Shown: positions 18,748 through 28,659, counted from the stretch's first letter. The stretch: 64,000 bases of DNA from Pseudomonas fortuita (GCF_026898135.2 NZ_CP114035.2:3885501-3949500); one strand, 5' to 3'. Notes: generated by a model from the letters alone, not told the origin. Program-made: numbers and translations.

Positions 18748-19512
18748 ATGACCCTGCTCTACCTGAAACTTATCGTCACGCCCCTGCTGATGTGGGCCAT
18801 CTCCCTCGCCTCGCGGCGCTGGGGCGGTTTGCTGGGTGGCTTGCTGTCCGGCCTGCCGATCACCTCGGCACTGGTGATGACTTTCCTGTGCCTGGAACAG
18901 GGCAATGCCTTCGCCTTGGGTGCAATAACCGGTGCACTGGGCGGCCTGGCGGCAGTGCAGGCCACCTACACCTTCTATCTGTTGGCCACGCGCAGGCTCG
19001 GCGTTGCCTTGGCAGCCCTGCTGGCGTTGCTTTTCTATGGTATGGCCGCCTATGCGTTTACCCACTGGGGCAACCTTTACCTGTCGATTGCCGTGGCACT
19101 GGTGCTGATCGGCGTGCTGATACGCGCCAGCGGCCGTGAACCAGAACCAGATACCTTGGCCCGCCCCAGGCACCGGTACTGGGAAATCCCGCTACGCATG
19201 GTGTCTGCCACATCCCTGCTGATGATCACCACCAGCCTGGCCAGCTGGCTGGGCCCGGCGACCAGCGGGATGCTCGCGCCGATACCGGTGATTGCCTGGC
19301 CGCTGGTGGTGTTCGCCCATGTGCAAGGGGGGCGCCCCGGGATGGTAGCAATGGTGCGGGGCAATGCGATCGGGGCGGTTGGGGTGATCGCATTTTATCT
19401 TGTATTGGCGGGGCTGCTCGAAACGTGGGGCGTTGGCGTTACCATCGGGCTGGCCATGGCTTGCGCTGTGCTGCTGACCGTTGGGCTCGCCACTGTGTTG
19501 CGGCGGCGTTGA
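18748..19512 (+). CDS. integral membrane protein, function unknown
   Basis: 254 residues from ATG 18748 with about eight predicted membrane spans: the chain is almost entirely hydrophobic, with a short hydrophilic loop (SGREPEPDTLARPRHRY) near the middle. No catalytic motif is visible. It starts 64 bases after the metY-like gene and may be cotranscribed. A longer in-frame start at 18703 exists but lacks a ribosome-binding site and would add a hydrophilic stretch. Confidence 0.7.
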   Translation: MTLLYLKLIVTPLLMWAISLASRRWGGLLGGLLSGLPITSALVMTFLCLEQGNAFALGAITGALGGLAAVQATYTFYLLATRRLGVALAALLALLFYGMAAYAFTHWGNLYLSIAVALVLIGVLIRASGREPEPDTLARPRHRYWEIPLRMVSATSLLMITTSLASWLGPATSGMLAPIPVIAWPLVVFAHVQGGRPGMVAMVRGNAIGAVGVIAFYLVLAGLLETWGVGVTIGLAMACAVLLTVGLATVLRRR

Positions 19513-19520
19513 TGCGCCAT

Positions 19521-19640
19521 TTGGGGCTGCTGCGCAGCCCATCGCGGCACAAGGCCGCCCCTACAGGGACCGCGTAAATCCTGGGCTGTGCACCCTGTCT
19601 GTGGGAACGGGCTTGCCTCGCGAACACCGGCGCAGCCGGT
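19521..19640. repeat. REP-type palindrome cluster
   Basis: Contains GGGCTGC-TGC-GCAGCCC (19524-19540, same core as 16100-16118), then CGCGGCACAAGGCCGCCCCTACAGG, and further on TGTGGGAACGGGCTTGCCTCGCG with the GCGCAGCC core again. These are the repetitive extragenic palindromes typical of P. putida between convergent genes. They probably also serve as bidirectional transcription ends. Confidence 0.65.
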
Positions 19641-19732
19641 GCCATACCTGATGGAAAAGCGGCCGATGAAGCCAGGCTGGCAGACCCAGGACGCCGCACT
19701 GATTTGGCATCGGCCCTGAAATGCAAACGCCC

Positions 19733-20095
19733 TCAACGCGGTTGAGGATGCTCGGCAGACACCGAGTTATTGGCCTCCACGTCTTTCATTTCCTCTTCAA
19801 TCGGGCCGTCATCATCTGCGGGTAATGGCACCTCTGCGTCACCTGCACCAGCCTGCTCATCGTTGGTTCTTGCGGTGCCGTTGTCCCGGTCAAGCTGCCC
19901 GTCCTGGTCTGAACCGGGATTGCCGGGAGGTGGGTCCCAGTCTACGGGGCGATTCTCGGACCAAGCCTCACCGACGCCTTGCTTAGGCTCGGACTCAGCC
20001 TGTTCAAGGCCCGAGCCATGGCCCGCGCCTGCGTCGGTGGTATTTTCGGTTGGTCCCGGGTACGGCGAGTCGGGGCCATTGTGGTCGATTGCCAT
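19733..20095 (-). CDS. acidic, disordered hypothetical protein
   Basis: 120 residues from ATG 20095 (AGGAG eight bases upstream). The composition is strongly biased to Asp, Glu, Gly, Pro, Asn and Gln, with no hydrophobic core segment, so it is probably intrinsically disordered. Examples are PIEEEMKDVEANN near the C-terminus and DHNGPDSPYPGPTENT near the N-terminus. No family recognised. The much longer in-frame extension upstream is not supported by a ribosome-binding site. Confidence 0.6.
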   Translation of the reverse strand: MAIDHNGPDSPYPGPTENTTDAGAGHGSGLEQAESEPKQGVGEAWSENRPVDWDPPPGNPGSDQDGQLDRDNGTARTNDEQAGAGDAEVPLPADDDGPIEEEMKDVEANNSVSAEHPQPR

Positions 20096-20246
20096 GGGCG
20101 TTCTCCTGGTTGCAGCGCAGCAAGGGTGCGCCTGTTGTTCAGAGAGCAATCGGCTGGCGAGAGTGCCTTGTGTTCGACCGGTGGTGCAAAAGGCCGGGCT
20201 CGCGGCTTTTGCTGGCCAGGTTGCAGGCGTGTTGCACCGGTATCCG

Positions 20247-20471
20247 TCAAGCCAGGTGGATTTGCGATAAACCCAGTACCTGGGCCTGCGCGAGAACCTG
20301 CTGAGGGGTGGCGTCGGCGGGCGGCATGACCAAGCTGTTCTCCCCATCACCAAAGTGCAGCACCATCAGGTGAAGCGCCGCTTCGTGCAGGGCGAGCTTG
20401 GGCTGCTTAAGTTCGAAGGTATGAGTGGCCGATTGGCCGTTGATCAGATAGCGAACTGTGTACGCGTGCAT
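20247..20471 (-). CDS. small conserved hypothetical protein
   Basis: 74 residues from ATG 20471 (MHAYTVRYLINGQ). It has an alternating pattern suggesting an N-terminal beta-hairpin (YTVRYLINGQSATHTFEL) followed by helices (KLALHEAALHLMVLHF, TPQQVLAQAQVLGL). No catalytic motif. It is transcribed in the same direction as the acidic protein gene downstream, 151 bases away. Function unknown. Confidence 0.6.
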   Translation of the reverse strand: MHAYTVRYLINGQSATHTFELKQPKLALHEAALHLMVLHFGDGENSLVMPPADATPQQVLAQAQVLGLSQIHLA

Positions 20472-20588
20472 GAGAACCTCAAAAGCAGATAAGGGGCTCA
20501 TTACCTGACCAACCGGGCAGGAATTAATTCATAATGCCTCGATGATGACGCAGCAGGCGCTTCAGCGCACCGCCGCGTCATACGCCGA

Positions 20589-21668
20589 TCATGGCTGCTG
20601 CAGCTTCATCGTCTTGCGGTGCAGTTCGATGAACGGCGCCTCCGCCGGATCGATGCGGTCCATGCCTGCCGCAATGCGGTGCCAGTACGGATACTGCGGT
20701 GCAATGCGCGTTACTTGCTCGAGCTGCTCCAGGTCGTCTGCCGTGAGCACCAGCTCCACCGCCTGCAGGTTGTCGTGCAACTGCTCGAAGGTACGCCCTG
20801 CGGTGATGACGCTGGTTATCCCAGGCCGGTCTTTGAGCCAGGCCAAGCACACCCGTGCCGGTGAGCACGCGTGGCGCTGGGCGATTTCAATCAGTGCCTC
20901 GATGATGTCGTAGGCCCGCTCGCGGTCGTGCACGTAAGGCTCCGGCCAATCATTACCCTGGCGGGTACCCTCTGGGGTCGGCTGCCCGCGCCGCACCTTG
21001 CCGGTCAGCAAACCCTCCCCCAGCGGCCCCCACACCAGCGTCGCGAAACCCTGGTCGATGGCCATCGGCAGCAACTCGTACTCTGCCTCGCGGGCCTCAG
21101 GGGTGTAATAGATCTGCTGGGACACCGGCTGCTGCCAGCCGTTGAGGCGGGCGCAGCCGAGGGTTTTCATCATTTGCCAGGCGGTGTAGTTGGAGGTGCC
21201 GAAGTAACGGATCTTGCCGCTTTGCACCAGGTGGTCCAAGGCCGCCAAGGTTTCCTCGACCGGCGTGACACCGTCCCAGTTGTGGATCTGGTACAGGTCG
21301 ATATGGTCGGTACCAAGCCGCTTGAGGCTGGCCTCGCAGGCGCGAATCAGGTGATAACGCGACGCCCCGCTGTCGTTGGGGTTGTCGCCCATCGGGCTGC
21401 GGGCCTTGGTGGCGAGGATGATGGAATGGCGTCGCTGCCCCAGCGCAGTGCCAACGATTTCTTCTGCCAGGCCGTGGGAGTACAGGTCGGCGGTATCCAC
21501 CAGGTTAACCCCGGCATCGAAGGCCATGTCGAACATACGCCGCGCCTGGTCGACATCCACGCTACCCGTTTTTTCGAACGCGCCACGCCCGCCGAAGGGG
21601 ACAGTGCCAACCACCAATTCTGAGACCAACAGGCCGGTGTTACCGAGTGCACGATACTTCATGGACAA
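20589..21668 (-). CDS. aldo/keto reductase
   Basis: NADPH-dependent reductase with an (alpha/beta)8 barrel, 359 residues. The catalytic tetrad is recognisable as Asp and Tyr in NLVDTADLYSHG, Lys in ILATKAR, and His in DLYQIHNWDG. The cofactor region near the C-terminus reads ITSVITAGRTFEQLHDNL. Substrate is unknown; this subgroup (YajO/Tas-like) reduces diverse aldehydes and ketones. Monocistronic between two regions without genes. Confidence 0.88.
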   Translation of the reverse strand: MSMKYRALGNTGLLVSELVVGTVPFGGRGAFEKTGSVDVDQARRMFDMAFDAGVNLVDTADLYSHGLAEEIVGTALGQRRHSIILATKARSPMGDNPNDSGASRYHLIRACEASLKRLGTDHIDLYQIHNWDGVTPVEETLAALDHLVQSGKIRYFGTSNYTAWQMMKTLGCARLNGWQQPVSQQIYYTPEAREAEYELLPMAIDQGFATLVWGPLGEGLLTGKVRRGQPTPEGTRQGNDWPEPYVHDRERAYDIIEALIEIAQRHACSPARVCLAWLKDRPGITSVITAGRTFEQLHDNLQAVELVLTADDLEQLEQVTRIAPQYPYWHRIAAGMDRIDPAEAPFIELHRKTMKLQQP

Positions 21669-21997
21669 CCTCTTTTGCGCAAGACATGGAAGTACCGACG
21701 GTGCTGGGAGCTGAAACGTTCAATCTGATCAGCCGGCGAAGCTGCATGCACCTGAGTTGTGGGAGCGGGCTTGTCCCGCGAAGCAGGTGACGCCGTGCAG
21801 GCACCGGCTTTGCGGTGTTTGCGGGCGCGCCCCCCTACACGCCTGCGCCTGACTCGAGAGCCCGTCAGTGGAAAAAATGTCCAATGGTTGATTTAGAGAC
21901 GTTTCCTACACGGTTTTAAGACGCCCATAAACCTCCGGCAAGCGATTCCTCGTTAGTGTTCAGGGACCATCACGGTCCTTTCAATGCGAGGTCGTTT
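21669..21997. other. intergenic region with one REP palindrome
   Basis: No gene is supported. A REP unit lies at 21757-21783 (TGTGGGAGCGGGCTTGTCCCGCG). The remainder includes an AT-richer stretch around 21870-21920 that could hold the promoter of the VasX-type effector gene; I see no clear -35/-10 pair. Confidence 0.5.
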
Positions 21998-24900
21998 TTG
22001 ACAATCAGCCAACGTATCGCCATTGCGGCAGCCGAAGCCGGGCTGCCGCATGACCAGTGCATGTCTTGCGAACGCCAGGGCCTGCCGATCCTGCCGCTGC
22101 GCCGCGCCCTGGTACCGGATACCCGACAGGAGTGCATCACGACTGTGGCAGGTAGCCAACATATCTCGGGGAAGATGGGCCTGCGTACTTTGCGCATGGG
22201 TTACCTGTATGTACTGCTCGACCAGCAGGTCTGGCATGCCTACGAAGTCAGCGAACAGGGCCATCTGCGCCGCTTCAACCCCTACGAACCGTCAGAGGGC
22301 CTGCCCGCATCGCTGCCCGAAAAGTGCGTGAATGAAAACCACGATATCCCTTCTGCTTTCCTGAATATTGATACCGACCGGTATGGCACAGCCTGGCTGG
22401 CCTTCTCCAGCGATGCCTGGCCGGTCAGCGTGCTGAATGCCTACAAGAAGGGCCAGGCACCTGTACATCGCTTCGAGGGGATTGACCTGACCCAGGCGCG
22501 TAACAACCCAGAATTACTGGGCATTGCAATGACGCCGGATAACCTGCAGGTCGACAAGGATGTGTTCGAGTACGCCCAGCATGGGTGCTCGCCGTTTGAC
22601 AGTGCGCATGGCTTTCACACTCGCAAGCTGCGCAGGTTTGCCTTGAAGGGATACCTGGTCAACGCGATGAACCGGCACACGCTGGAGAACGGCGTGCTGG
22701 CAGTGGTGCTCGACGATACCGTTGGCCTGATTCAGGAATTCAACCATCAGCGGTTGACCTGGGTGGTGAAGCGCCAGGTCTGGCGTGAGGACCCCATGCG
22801 TGCCTACCAGCTGCAGACCTCGCAGATCCTGCAAGTCATTCGTGCCACGCAGCGAGAGTGGGCGGCGCAGAAGGTGCCTTCGCTGGAGCCGATGGCGGGT
22901 AGAGGGCCGTTTGTACCGGTTGATCCGACGGTAGAGCGGCTGCGCATGGTCGAGCAAGCGATGAAGGACAGCGACGATAAACTCGAACAGCGCTACCACG
23001 AACCGCAACGGGCGGCGTTCCAGGCCGGGTATGACCAGCAGGAAGCCGAGTTCCAGCGCTTCATCGACAAGGACGCCCGTGCTTACGCCGCGCTGTTCGA
23101 CACGCCCATGTTCAAGGTGGCCGAGCAGTACGATTACGACGGTGATCATCGTGAGTCTGGCGTGGCGTATGCCAAGACCATGGCCTTATGCCTAGGTGGC
23201 GGTATTACCGAGGCGGTGGCGTCCGATGTGAGTCCCGCTGCCGGCACCAGCGAAACGCTCTGGCAGAAATGGCTACAGGATCCTGATAGCCCTCCCTATC
23301 GCGCGTTGTTGATGCGTGACCGTGCGTTGTTGGCCGGGCTGCTTCCCAGCTTTTCCGACGTCACCAACTGGAATGACAGCGACAAGCTCTACGGCATGCT
23401 GAGCAAGATCATTGCGAGCGACGACGCCGGCTTGCGCATGCGCAACACCCTCAAGCAGGCCATTGCCGAAACCCAAGGCGCGCTCAACGCCGCCAGCCAA
23501 CGCTTGTCGCCCAATTTGCCACCTGGCATTCAGACCGCCGTGCGGCACCTGAACAGTGCAACCCAGTTCCTGTACAACGGCGTGCACCTCATCGAGCTGG
23601 AAGTGAAGATGAAGCTGGGCGAGTACTACGCCCTGCAGAGTGCCCATTTACGCGAATTGCAGCACAAGGCCAATGCCTCGATTGCCGAGGCCAGGGACCG
23701 GATGCATCGCAACATCGCTGACATCGACATTCATTCGACCAAGGCCTGGAACAAGGTGCGGCCGATCATCCAGCACGGGTTGATGAGCCTGGCCGTGCTG
23801 GACCCGCGGTTTACCAACACCATGATTCGTGTCTCGGTGTGGGTCGAGGGTACCGCGGCGGACGTGCATGGTCGGTTGTTTGAGGAAGCCAACATGAAGG
23901 TAACTCAGGCAAGCAGCTTGGCGCAGCGTACCTTGGTGGAGGTCTCGGTCGCGGCGGGGACGCTCGAGTCGAATGCGCGAAAGGTGTTGCAGGGCATGCG
24001 TATTACTTCGCAGCAGGCGGCGCAGTTGGTGCGAACCGCGTTTCGCGGCTTGCGGGGTGTGGCGGGAAGCTGGGAAGTACTGCTGGCGATTGGAGGGCTG
24101 TACTTGCAATCCGACAGCCTCGCCAGAAATCAGGAAAAAGCGGAAGTGGAGATTGGGTCCAAGGCGCATGAGGCCAAACTGGCGTTGCAGGGTTCGCTAT
24201 TGGGGATATTGGGCGGGCAGATTGAGTTGATCGGACTCATAACGCGGTCCGGCGCCGGCAACATACATAGGCCATGGGCTAAGGGAGCTGCTGTCACTGG
24301 ACAGGCAATAATAAAAATCGGTGCTGTACTGAGCACAGTCGCAGGGGTCTTTGACACGGCACAAGCGATTCTGGCAAGACAACGCACTTTGGCCACTGGC
24401 GACAGTACAGCTGCACGGCAATATAGAATTGCAGTTTCAGCGTACGGCTTGGGCACAGTGGCGTTTGCGTTTGCAGTTTTCAGGCCTTTAGTATTTGGAC
24501 CGTTGGGGCTAGCAGTCACATTAACGCTAGTCGCCTACGAGTTTAGCAAGCGAGCAGAAAACAACGAATCAACTGCTCTCGAACGCTGGGCGCGTCGTTG
24601 CTATTTTGGGCTTGCTAATGAAACACCTTCCATACACTGGAATGCTCCGGAATTTTCAGACATAGCATTCGCTGAGCTCAATGCTGCGACGTTGGGTGTG
24701 CAGGCAAGGCTAAATTTTGAGTCAAGTATGGCTACGGATCCTACACTCCCAAGAATAGGAGGGTTGGTCAGCTTGAACACGGTGCAACAGCTCAAGTTTC
24801 TCGTTGCATTACCCAAGTTCAATAAAGCGAAATCCGCATATCGCTGGAAATTGATAGCACATCGTGTCGGTGATGGAGCGTTTCCAGATTATGTTGGCGG

Positions 24901-25210
24901 AGAAAGTATTGCTTCGGGTGATTACTTTTCGCACCCAATAAGGCCACTTTCCCCGTCATCCTCTTTTTCTAAGTTTACACCCCCGCGACATCCAGACTAT
25001 GTGAGTGATTTTTCCACTGATGAATATCAAAGACCTTATCCCGGTGAAGATGGCGGTGTTTTTCAGCTTGAGATTTCAGGAGTTGTGCCGCTAGCACCTA
25101 CGATTGGGAGCCACAGCTTAAGCGCCGCCACCCTGCTGGTTATGTATTGGCCTGACCGCAATTTGCCGGACGCCTATATTGAAGTTTGTTCTCGAGGAAT
25201 GAATGAATGA
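21998..25210 (+). CDS. VasX-type type VI secretion effector (BTH_I2691 family)
   Basis: About 1070 residues, the size and layout of VasX-type pore-forming T6SS toxins. The N-terminal signature is C-x-x-C followed by RQGLPILPLRRALVPD (Cys near residues 21 and 24), then LRTLRMGYLYVLLDQ, typical of this family. The middle is helical and charged; the C-terminal part has hydrophobic segments (LGILGGQIELIGLI, and LGTVAFAFAVFRPLVFGPLGLA near residues 815-840) fit for membrane insertion. The start is uncertain: the TTG at 21998 has GAGG six bases upstream, whereas a GTG at 21956 has no ribosome-binding site. No VgrG or other T6SS gene is in the window. GC drops from about 24240 onward. Confidence 0.78.
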   Translation: MTISQRIAIAAAEAGLPHDQCMSCERQGLPILPLRRALVPDTRQECITTVAGSQHISGKMGLRTLRMGYLYVLLDQQVWHAYEVSEQGHLRRFNPYEPSEGLPASLPEKCVNENHDIPSAFLNIDTDRYGTAWLAFSSDAWPVSVLNAYKKGQAPVHRFEGIDLTQARNNPELLGIAMTPDNLQVDKDVFEYAQHGCSPFDSAHGFHTRKLRRFALKGYLVNAMNRHTLENGVLAVVLDDTVGLIQEFNHQRLTWVVKRQVWREDPMRAYQLQTSQILQVIRATQREWAAQKVPSLEPMAGRGPFVPVDPTVERLRMVEQAMKDSDDKLEQRYHEPQRAAFQAGYDQQEAEFQRFIDKDARAYAALFDTPMFKVAEQYDYDGDHRESGVAYAKTMALCLGGGITEAVASDVSPAAGTSETLWQKWLQDPDSPPYRALLMRDRALLAGLLPSFSDVTNWNDSDKLYGMLSKIIASDDAGLRMRNTLKQAIAETQGALNAASQRLSPNLPPGIQTAVRHLNSATQFLYNGVHLIELEVKMKLGEYYALQSAHLRELQHKANASIAEARDRMHRNIADIDIHSTKAWNKVRPIIQHGLMSLAVLDPRFTNTMIRVSVWVEGTAADVHGRLFEEANMKVTQASSLAQRTLVEVSVAAGTLESNARKVLQGMRITSQQAAQLVRTAFRGLRGVAGSWEVLLAIGGLYLQSDSLARNQEKAEVEIGSKAHEAKLALQGSLLGILGGQIELIGLITRSGAGNIHRPWAKGAAVTGQAIIKIGAVLSTVAGVFDTAQAILARQRTLATGDSTAARQYRIAVSAYGLGTVAFAFAVFRPLVFGPLGLAVTLTLVAYEFSKRAENNESTALERWARRCYFGLANETPSIHWNAPEFSDIAFAELNAATLGVQARLNFESSMATDPTLPRIGGLVSLNTVQQLKFLVALPKFNKAKSAYRWKLIAHRVGDGAFPDYVGGESIASGDYFSHPIRPLSPSSSFSKFTPPRHPDYVSDFSTDEYQRPYPGEDGGVFQLEISGVVPLAPTIGSHSLSAATLLVMYWPDRNLPDAYIEVCSRGMNE

Positions 25211-26022
25211 CATTTAAGCCCAAGGTGTTATGGGAGCGCGCGATAGGTTGGAGCCATGACCTGCCTCCAACGGGAGAGGCACCAGACAGCCACTATTGGG
25301 CAGAGACTGTAAACCCCTCACCCAACTATTTTAATGACGTATATCTAGAACTGCCGAGAAAAACAGTAAGTTTGCGAGGGTTTTCAGCGCTCGTCGGCAT
25401 TCCTGGCTTGTGCTTTTGCGCCGGAATAATACTTTTATTATACTGGGATTTATTTGTCTACGGCTGGACGCGCGACTGGTTAACTAATGTATTGATAGTG
25501 CTCGGTCCACCAGCAGCTCTTTGGGCCCTTATCCCTTACATAAAGGAGGATCTTGTCTTGCCCAGAGATGAACCCATTCGCTTCAATCGCCTGCGTCGAA
25601 AAATCTACATCTACGAATACCGCTTCGACCGCGTCTTCATCTTCAGCCGCAAGCGCTGGGGTGTCCAACCCGTCGCCTACAACTGGGACGACGTCACCGC
25701 CGAGGTCTACCGAATCTACGCCCCTGGCCATGGTGGCCTGATCGAAAACGTCATGCTGTCAGTCCGTAATCCTGAGACTGACGAAGTCATAGATCGTGTC
25801 TTCTTCACTCATACCCTGAATGAGGGCGAGGCGTACTGGGCCATCGCCCGGCTCTTCATGCAACAAGGCCCTGAAGCCCTGCCCAAGTTCGTGCACCCAC
25901 CCCGCGACTGGAACGATGACGATGGCCTGAGCCACATGCATTGCTTGGCCCCGAAAGTCCAGTGGCCAACGGAAATCGACCTTGAGTCTCGCACTGCGCC
26001 AGCAACGGATGAGGTCTCCTGA
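25207..26022 (+). CDS. DUF6708 membrane protein, probable effector immunity or partner
   Basis: 271 residues, overlapping the effector stop by four bases (ATGA), so translation is coupled. Two membrane spans (about residues 58-80 and 92-110) are followed by a soluble region with RLRRKIYIYEYRFDRVFIF and VQPVAYNWDDVTAEVYR, the pattern of DUF6708. A membrane protein immediately after a pore-forming T6SS toxin is the standard position for immunity, as with VasX/TsiV2. The first third of the gene is AT-richer than the rest, matching the low-GC end of the toxin. Immunity function is inferred. Confidence 0.7.
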   Translation: MTFKPKVLWERAIGWSHDLPPTGEAPDSHYWAETVNPSPNYFNDVYLELPRKTVSLRGFSALVGIPGLCFCAGIILLLYWDLFVYGWTRDWLTNVLIVLGPPAALWALIPYIKEDLVLPRDEPIRFNRLRRKIYIYEYRFDRVFIFSRKRWGVQPVAYNWDDVTAEVYRIYAPGHGGLIENVMLSVRNPETDEVIDRVFFTHTLNEGEAYWAIARLFMQQGPEALPKFVHPPRDWNDDDGLSHMHCLAPKVQWPTEIDLESRTAPATDEVS

Positions 26023-26106
26023 AAGCCACCGCTCTCGGTGCTGGCGATTCGGCCAAGATCATGCCTGCAGGACGAGACAGCGCGCTGGATGGCACCGGAT
26101 TTGCCG

Positions 26107-26135
26107 GTGTTCGCGGGTGAACCCGCTCCCACAGG
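26107..26135. repeat. REP palindrome
   Basis: GTGTTCGCGGGTGAACCCGCTCCCACAGG, a canonical P. putida REP unit (GCGGGTGAACCCGC core) between the convergent DUF6708 and permease genes. Confidence 0.75.
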
Positions 26136-26224
26136 TACAGCACATGACGTGGATATTTCTGCAAGAGCAGCTGCCCAGACAACACCTCGCCATGCGGACG
26201 CGAACGCTTCAATGCTTCAATGCT

Positions 26225-27616
26225 TCAAGCACTCGCTGACACTGGTCGCGGTGTACGCACGCCCCACAGCCAGTAGCCCAAAGACAGAAGGACCAACCAG
26301 CCAACCCCGACATACAGGGCTGTGCGGCTGGCCGGGAACCAACCGAGCACGCCAAAGATGAACACCATGAACGCAATCGCGCACGCTGGCCCTACCGGCC
26401 ACAGCGGCACCCGATAATCCAGTGCCGCAACCTCCTCCTTGCTCATGCCCCGCCGCATGGCCACTTGCGACAGCAGGATCATCAACCAGACCCAGACAAT
26501 AGAGAAAGTGACAACCGCGGCAAGCACCAGAAACAAGCCTTCTGGTACCAGGTAATTCAATACCACGCCCAACAGCAGAGCGACGCCCATCACCGCAACC
26601 GTCATCCACGGCACACCGAAACGCGACAATGATGCGAAGCCGGCAGGGGCTTGGCCGTTTTGAGCCATGCCGTACATCATTCGCCCGGCGCTGAAGATGT
26701 CGCTATTGATGGCTGATACCGCAGCGGAAATTACAACGATGTTCAACACAGTTGCCGCTGAGCTTATGCCAAGGCCACTGAATATCTGAACGAATGGGCT
26801 ACCGTGGCTGCCAATGCCGGTCCAGGGGTAAATGGCCATGAGCACGAACAGGGTCAGGATATAGAACAGCAGAATACGCAGAGGCACCGAGTTGATCGCC
26901 TTCGGCAGCACGCGCTTCGGGTCCTTTGCCTCGCCTGCAGTGATGCCGATCATTTCCACCCCGCCAAAAGCGAACATCACAACGGTGAACGAAGCAATCA
27001 TCCCACCGATGCCATTAGGGAAGAACCCGCCGTGGCTCCACAGGTTCGAGATGCCGGCAACGGTGCCTGCCCCGTCGTTCAGCTGGATGCCCAACAGCAG
27101 CACGGCCCCGCCTGCCACAATCATGGCAACGATAGCGGTCACCTTGAGCAACGACAGCCAGAACTCCATCTCGCCGAACACTTTCACGCTACACAGGTTC
27201 AGCGCCCCGATGAAGAGCACTATTCCAAGCACCCAGATCCAGGCGGGTGCCTCGGGGAACCACAGCCCCATGTAGACGCCAAACGCCGTCACGTCTGCCA
27301 GGCACACCACCAACATGGAGAACGCGTAGCTCCAACCAGTCAGAAAGCCAAAATAGCGGCCCAGGTATTGGCTGGCATAGTGGCCGAACGAGCCTGACAC
27401 CGGGTTATGAACTGCCATTTCGCCAAGGGCGCGCATCATCATGTAAATGGCTGCACCCCCTATCAAATAGGCGAGCAACACTGATGGCCCTGCCAGTTTT
27501 ATTGCCGATGCCGAGCCATAGAACAGCCCCGTACCGATAGCAGAACCTAATGCCATGAAGCGAATATGCCGGGTAGAGAGACCCCGCTTCAGCTGTTGTG
27601 AAGATTGAGCGCTCAT
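26225..27616 (-). CDS. amino-acid permease (AAT/APC family)
   Basis: Cytoplasmic-membrane proton/amino-acid symporter of 463 residues with 12 spans. The N-terminal signature [20 protein letters not shown] and the following [22 protein letters not shown] match the ProY/GabP-type AAT family. It lies 80 bases downstream of the PhyH dioxygenase gene in the same direction and probably shares its transcript. The transported amino acid cannot be read from sequence; proline- or histidine-type permeases are the nearest in pattern. Confidence 0.85.
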   Translation of the reverse strand: MSAQSSQQLKRGLSTRHIRFMALGSAIGTGLFYGSASAIKLAGPSVLLAYLIGGAAIYMMMRALGEMAVHNPVSGSFGHYASQYLGRYFGFLTGWSYAFSMLVVCLADVTAFGVYMGLWFPEAPAWIWVLGIVLFIGALNLCSVKVFGEMEFWLSLLKVTAIVAMIVAGGAVLLLGIQLNDGAGTVAGISNLWSHGGFFPNGIGGMIASFTVVMFAFGGVEMIGITAGEAKDPKRVLPKAINSVPLRILLFYILTLFVLMAIYPWTGIGSHGSPFVQIFSGLGISSAATVLNIVVISAAVSAINSDIFSAGRMMYGMAQNGQAPAGFASLSRFGVPWMTVAVMGVALLLGVVLNYLVPEGLFLVLAAVVTFSIVWVWLMILLSQVAMRRGMSKEEVAALDYRVPLWPVGPACAIAFMVFIFGVLGWFPASRTALYVGVGWLVLLSLGYWLWGVRTPRPVSASA

Positions 27617-27696
27617 AGATACCTTCTTGATCTTATTATCAGGTCCGCACAGCGCAGATGCTGTGCGTTTTAATCAGGCACGCATTTATTCAATCA

Positions 27697-28521
27697 TCAA
27701 GCTCTTGGCCACAGCACCGGGAACAACTCATGGTTCATTTGGGCACCGCTGGCCAATTGTGTTTCGAGCCCGGGAAACTGGGGTGAAGTTTTCCACTGGC
27801 GCGGTGCGTGAGTGATGTCGTCGCCCAGGAAACGCACCGAGAAGGCACGGCGCCGGCGGCTGCCCCCGACACCTCCAGAAGCGTGCAAGGTCAGCATGTG
27901 GAAGAACACCGCGTCGCCTGGGGAGAGTTCCCAGCCAAGGATATGCCAGGCACTGCGATCGGCCTCGATATCCGGCAAGTCAGCAAGGCTCCCCTCCGGG
28001 AACCATTGCGCCTGGCTGTCGAGGAAGCTGCGTGGCATCAGCCACGGTCCGAGGTGCGAGCCCGCTACAAATTCAAGGGTGGACTCCCTGGCGACGGGAT
28101 CGATAGGCATCCACATGCTGCAGTTCTGGCGCCCATCGATGTTGTAGTACGGCTGGTCCTGGTGCCAAGGCGTGCGCTGGCGCGTGTTCGGCTCTTTGAC
28201 CAGCAGGTGATCGTGATAAAGCCGGGCAGTCTCGCTGTTCATGAGTTGAGCAGCAACGCTACCCACCCGGCTTTCGAAGATGAACTGGCGATAGGCTGCG
28301 ATATCGCCCCAGTTGCAAAAGTCCTCGAAGAACCAACCCGGGTCGTCGGGGCGGCTCGCCACTTTGGCGCGCTCGCTTGGGGTTTTCAGGTTCTGTTCGA
28401 TACCCGTTTCGAGCAGTGCAACTTCTTCCGGCGTGAACAGATTACGTACGCAGACAGCACCCTCACGCTGGAAAGCTTCGATGGTTTCTTCGCTGAGTTG
28501 AAATTCGGCGGACTGTTTCAT
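27697..28521 (-). CDS. phytanoyl-CoA dioxygenase (PhyH) family Fe(II)/2-oxoglutarate oxygenase
   Basis: Non-haem iron dioxygenase, 274 residues from ATG 28521; an upstream in-frame start at 28560 is less likely. The iron ligands are visible as HQD (H120, D122) and a distal His in LHASGG (H213); an Arg-rich stretch (SRRRR) follows for 2-oxoglutarate binding. PhyH members hydroxylate lipids, amino acids or secondary metabolites. Its apparent operon with an amino-acid permease and divergent LysR regulator suggests hydroxylation of an imported amino acid or related small molecule; this is inference. Confidence 0.82.
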   Translation of the reverse strand: MKQSAEFQLSEETIEAFQREGAVCVRNLFTPEEVALLETGIEQNLKTPSERAKVASRPDDPGWFFEDFCNWGDIAAYRQFIFESRVGSVAAQLMNSETARLYHDHLLVKEPNTRQRTPWHQDQPYYNIDGRQNCSMWMPIDPVARESTLEFVAGSHLGPWLMPRSFLDSQAQWFPEGSLADLPDIEADRSAWHILGWELSPGDAVFFHMLTLHASGGVGGSRRRRAFSVRFLGDDITHAPRQWKTSPQFPGLETQLASGAQMNHELFPVLWPRA

Positions 28522-28618
28522 AAAGCACCCTTTGGTCTTTTTATTGGGCAACAGCACCACTGCCAGATGTTAAGCGGACTCTGCAAGGTGCACGGCGAGT
28601 ATTGCTTTTCGGCACCAA

Positions 28619-28657
28619 TAGGAAAAGAATATATTTCCTAATCCTGAGTATAGGAAA
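28619..28657. promoter_or_regulatory. three TAGGAAA half-sites in the phyH / lysR intergenic region
   Basis: TAGGAAA at 28619-28625, its inverse TTTCCTA at 28634-28640, and TAGGAAA again at 28651-28657. They form two overlapping inverted repeats (8- and 10-base spacers) immediately before the LysR ATG at 28660. Such an array is a good candidate for the LysR recognition and activation sites; the last copy overlaps the ribosome-binding site, which would allow autorepression. Confidence 0.6.
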
Positions 28658-28659
28658 AG

